Source: an uncultured Moraxellaceae bacterium
GTDB taxonomy: Bacteria; Pseudomonadota; Gammaproteobacteria; Pseudomonadales; Moraxellaceae
NCBI GenBank assembly: GCA_937952925.1
Contig: CALFYA010000266.1
Coordinates: 1 to 14,789, forward strand
Reading direction: 5' to 3'
DNA: 14,789 nt
Shown here: positions 13,691-14,789 of the stretch, piece by piece
How positions within the stretch are numbered: the first letter of the stretch is position 1
How the letters are laid out: each line of letters starts with the position of its first letter
Position numbers and translations under genes: made by a program
Notes under the pieces: model-generated
The model's database searches: none
Told to the model about the DNA's origin: nothing
What the model saw: only the letters and a program-made list of their open reading frames with translations

Positions 13691-14789
13691 ATGCGTGAAA
13701 TCATTTTGATGTCTTTTTTGGGCCCCGACCAACCTCGTCAATTCACCCGACTGATGGCGGTACTGTCACGTCATGGTCTTGATGTGCTGGATGTGGGGCA
13801 AGGCGTCATCCACGACCAGCTCACCTTGGGGATCGTCACCGCCAGCCCCGATGCCACCAATACGGCACTGGCTATGCGCGATATGCTGCTGATTGCACAG
13901 GAATTGGGACTCACCGTGCGCTTTGAGCCGATCAGCACCGACGACTATGAACGCTGGGTCTCCGAAGGTGGCCAAACCCGTTATATCGTCACCGTCTTGG
14001 CACGCTCACTCACCCCTGCGCATTTGTCGGCAGTGTCTGGGGTGATTTCACGCTACGGTTTTAACATCGAAACCCTCAATCGCTTATCGGGTCGCCTGCC
14101 CTTAGCTGCGATTGCCAGCGCACAAAACAATGGCAAAGCCTGTGTCGAGTTTGGCGTGCGTGGCAAGTTGCTCGATGCTCAAGCCTTGCGTGCCGACTGT
14201 CTACGTCTCTCGGCTGAGCAATCGATTGATATTGCTGTGCAAGAAGACAATGTGTATCGCCGCAATCGCCGTCTGGTCTGTTTTGACATGGACTCGACCT
14301 TGATTGAGCAAGAAGTGATTGATGAGCTGGCCAAAGAAGCCGGTGTGGGGCATCAAGTGGCCGAAATTACCGAGCGTGCGATGTCTGGTGAGCTGGACTT
14401 CAACCAAAGCTTTGCGGCGCGTGTGGCACTGCTCAAAGGCTTAGATGCATCGGTACTCGCTGCCATTGCTGAGCGGCTGACCATTACCGAAGGCGCTGCA
14501 CAGCTGATCTCCACCCTCAAAGCACTCGGTTATCGCACCGCGATTTTGTCGGGGGGCTTTACTTATTTTGCCCAGTACCTCCAGCAAAAACTGGGCATTG
14601 ACGAAGTACATGCCAATCACCTCGATATTGTCGATGGCAAAGTCACAGGTGAAGTCAAAGGCCGCATTGTCGATGGGGCGCGTAAGGCTGAGCTGCTGCG
14701 TGAGATTGCTCAGCGTGAAGGCATCCGCCTTGAACAAGCGATTGCGGTGGGCGATGGTGCCAATGATCTGCCGATGCTGTCGATTGCAG
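13691..14789 (+). CDS. serB: Phosphoserine phosphatase SerB, truncated by the window end
   Basis: SerB makes L-serine from phosphoserine, the last step of serine synthesis, in the cytoplasm. The 366 visible residues include an N-terminal ACT-type regulatory region (about 1-180, with GPDQPRQFTRLMAVLSRHGL and TRYIVTVLA), then the HAD catalytic domain. CFDMDSTLIEQEVIDELA contains the DxDxT nucleophile motif with Asp199, Asp201 and Thr203. The Ser of ILSGGFTYF (about 285-293) is the second HAD motif; the Lys in VDGARKAELL (about 328-336) the third; GDGANDLPML (354-363) the fourth. Only the last 40 or so residues are missing. The ATG at 13691 gives MREIILMSF, the usual N-terminus in Acinetobacter relatives; an in-frame ATG at 13643 lies upstream of the predicted transcription start. 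Divergent from the Smp-like gene. Confidence 0.97.
   Translation, partial: MREIILMSFLGPDQPRQFTRLMAVLSRHGLDVLDVGQGVIHDQLTLGIVTASPDATNTALAMRDMLLIAQELGLTVRFEPISTDDYERWVSEGGQTRYIVTVLARSLTPAHLSAVSGVISRYGFNIETLNRLSGRLPLAAIASAQNNGKACVEFGVRGKLLDAQALRADCLRLSAEQSIDIAVQEDNVYRRNRRLVCFDMDSTLIEQEVIDELAKEAGVGHQVAEITERAMSGELDFNQSFAARVALLKGLDASVLAAIAERLTITEGAAQLISTLKALGYRTAILSGGFTYFAQYLQQKLGIDEVHANHLDIVDGKVTGEVKGRIVDGARKAELLREIAQREGIRLEQAIAVGDGANDLPMLSIA

Noticed and set aside
1..14789. CRISPR arrays, tRNA or rRNA genes, phage or plasmid maintenance genes
   Set aside because: No regularly spaced repeats, tRNA-like cloverleaf with conserved TTCGA loop, or such protein families were noticed on reading both strands.

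Overview
The window is a piece of a gammaproteobacterial chromosome, most likely from the Moraxellaceae (Acinetobacter relatives). GlmU, RibH, SerB and the NusB-ThiL-PgpA neighbourhood read closely like the Acinetobacter proteins as I remember them. By eye the base composition looks richer in GC than Acinetobacter itself, so a related genus is more likely. No database search was run.

Left part (1-3712). The window opens inside an IS256-family insertion sequence: the transposase N-terminus on the minus strand and one IS end near 387. About 90 bp outside that end is an AraC/XylS-type regulator (476-1501), followed on the same strand by an AlkB-type alkane 1-monooxygenase (1590-2771) with all its histidine boxes. 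A convergent gene of unknown function with a membrane anchor and an NAD(P)-type Rossmann fold (2768-3712) ends on the same CTAG as alkB. Together this looks like an alkane-degradation accessory locus bordered by an IS.

Middle part (3897-11422, all minus strand). In order of transcription: ribBA, ribH, nusB, an intrinsic-terminator-like hairpin, thiL, pgpA, glmU, glmS, then a small DUF1348 (NTF2-like) gene with its own terminator. This joins riboflavin synthesis, transcription antitermination, thiamine pyrophosphate synthesis, phosphatidylglycerol synthesis and UDP-GlcNAc supply in one co-directional block. The GTP cyclohydrolase II half of RibBA has lost its zinc cysteines and other conserved motifs, so it is probably a RibB with a non-catalytic RibA-like tail.

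Right part (11423-14789). Divergent from ribBA is a UPF0016/GDT1-family manganese exporter (11816-12379). It is preceded by what looks like a yybP-ykoY manganese riboswitch with a strong -10 box and a downstream hairpin as expression platform. Convergent to it is an Smp/AhpA-like two-pass membrane protein (12433-13614), divergent from serB (13691 to the window end, truncated). This is the smp/serB divergent pair known from E. coli, here with a longer Smp-like protein carrying a Pro/Ala-rich linker and an extra cytoplasmic domain.

Most of the window is well-understood core metabolism. No tRNA, rRNA or CRISPR array was seen. The points of real interest are the manganese riboswitch and its platform, the degenerate RibA domain, the unknown Rossmann protein tied to alkB, the hairpin that overlaps the thiL ribosome binding site, and the IS end beside the alkane regulator.
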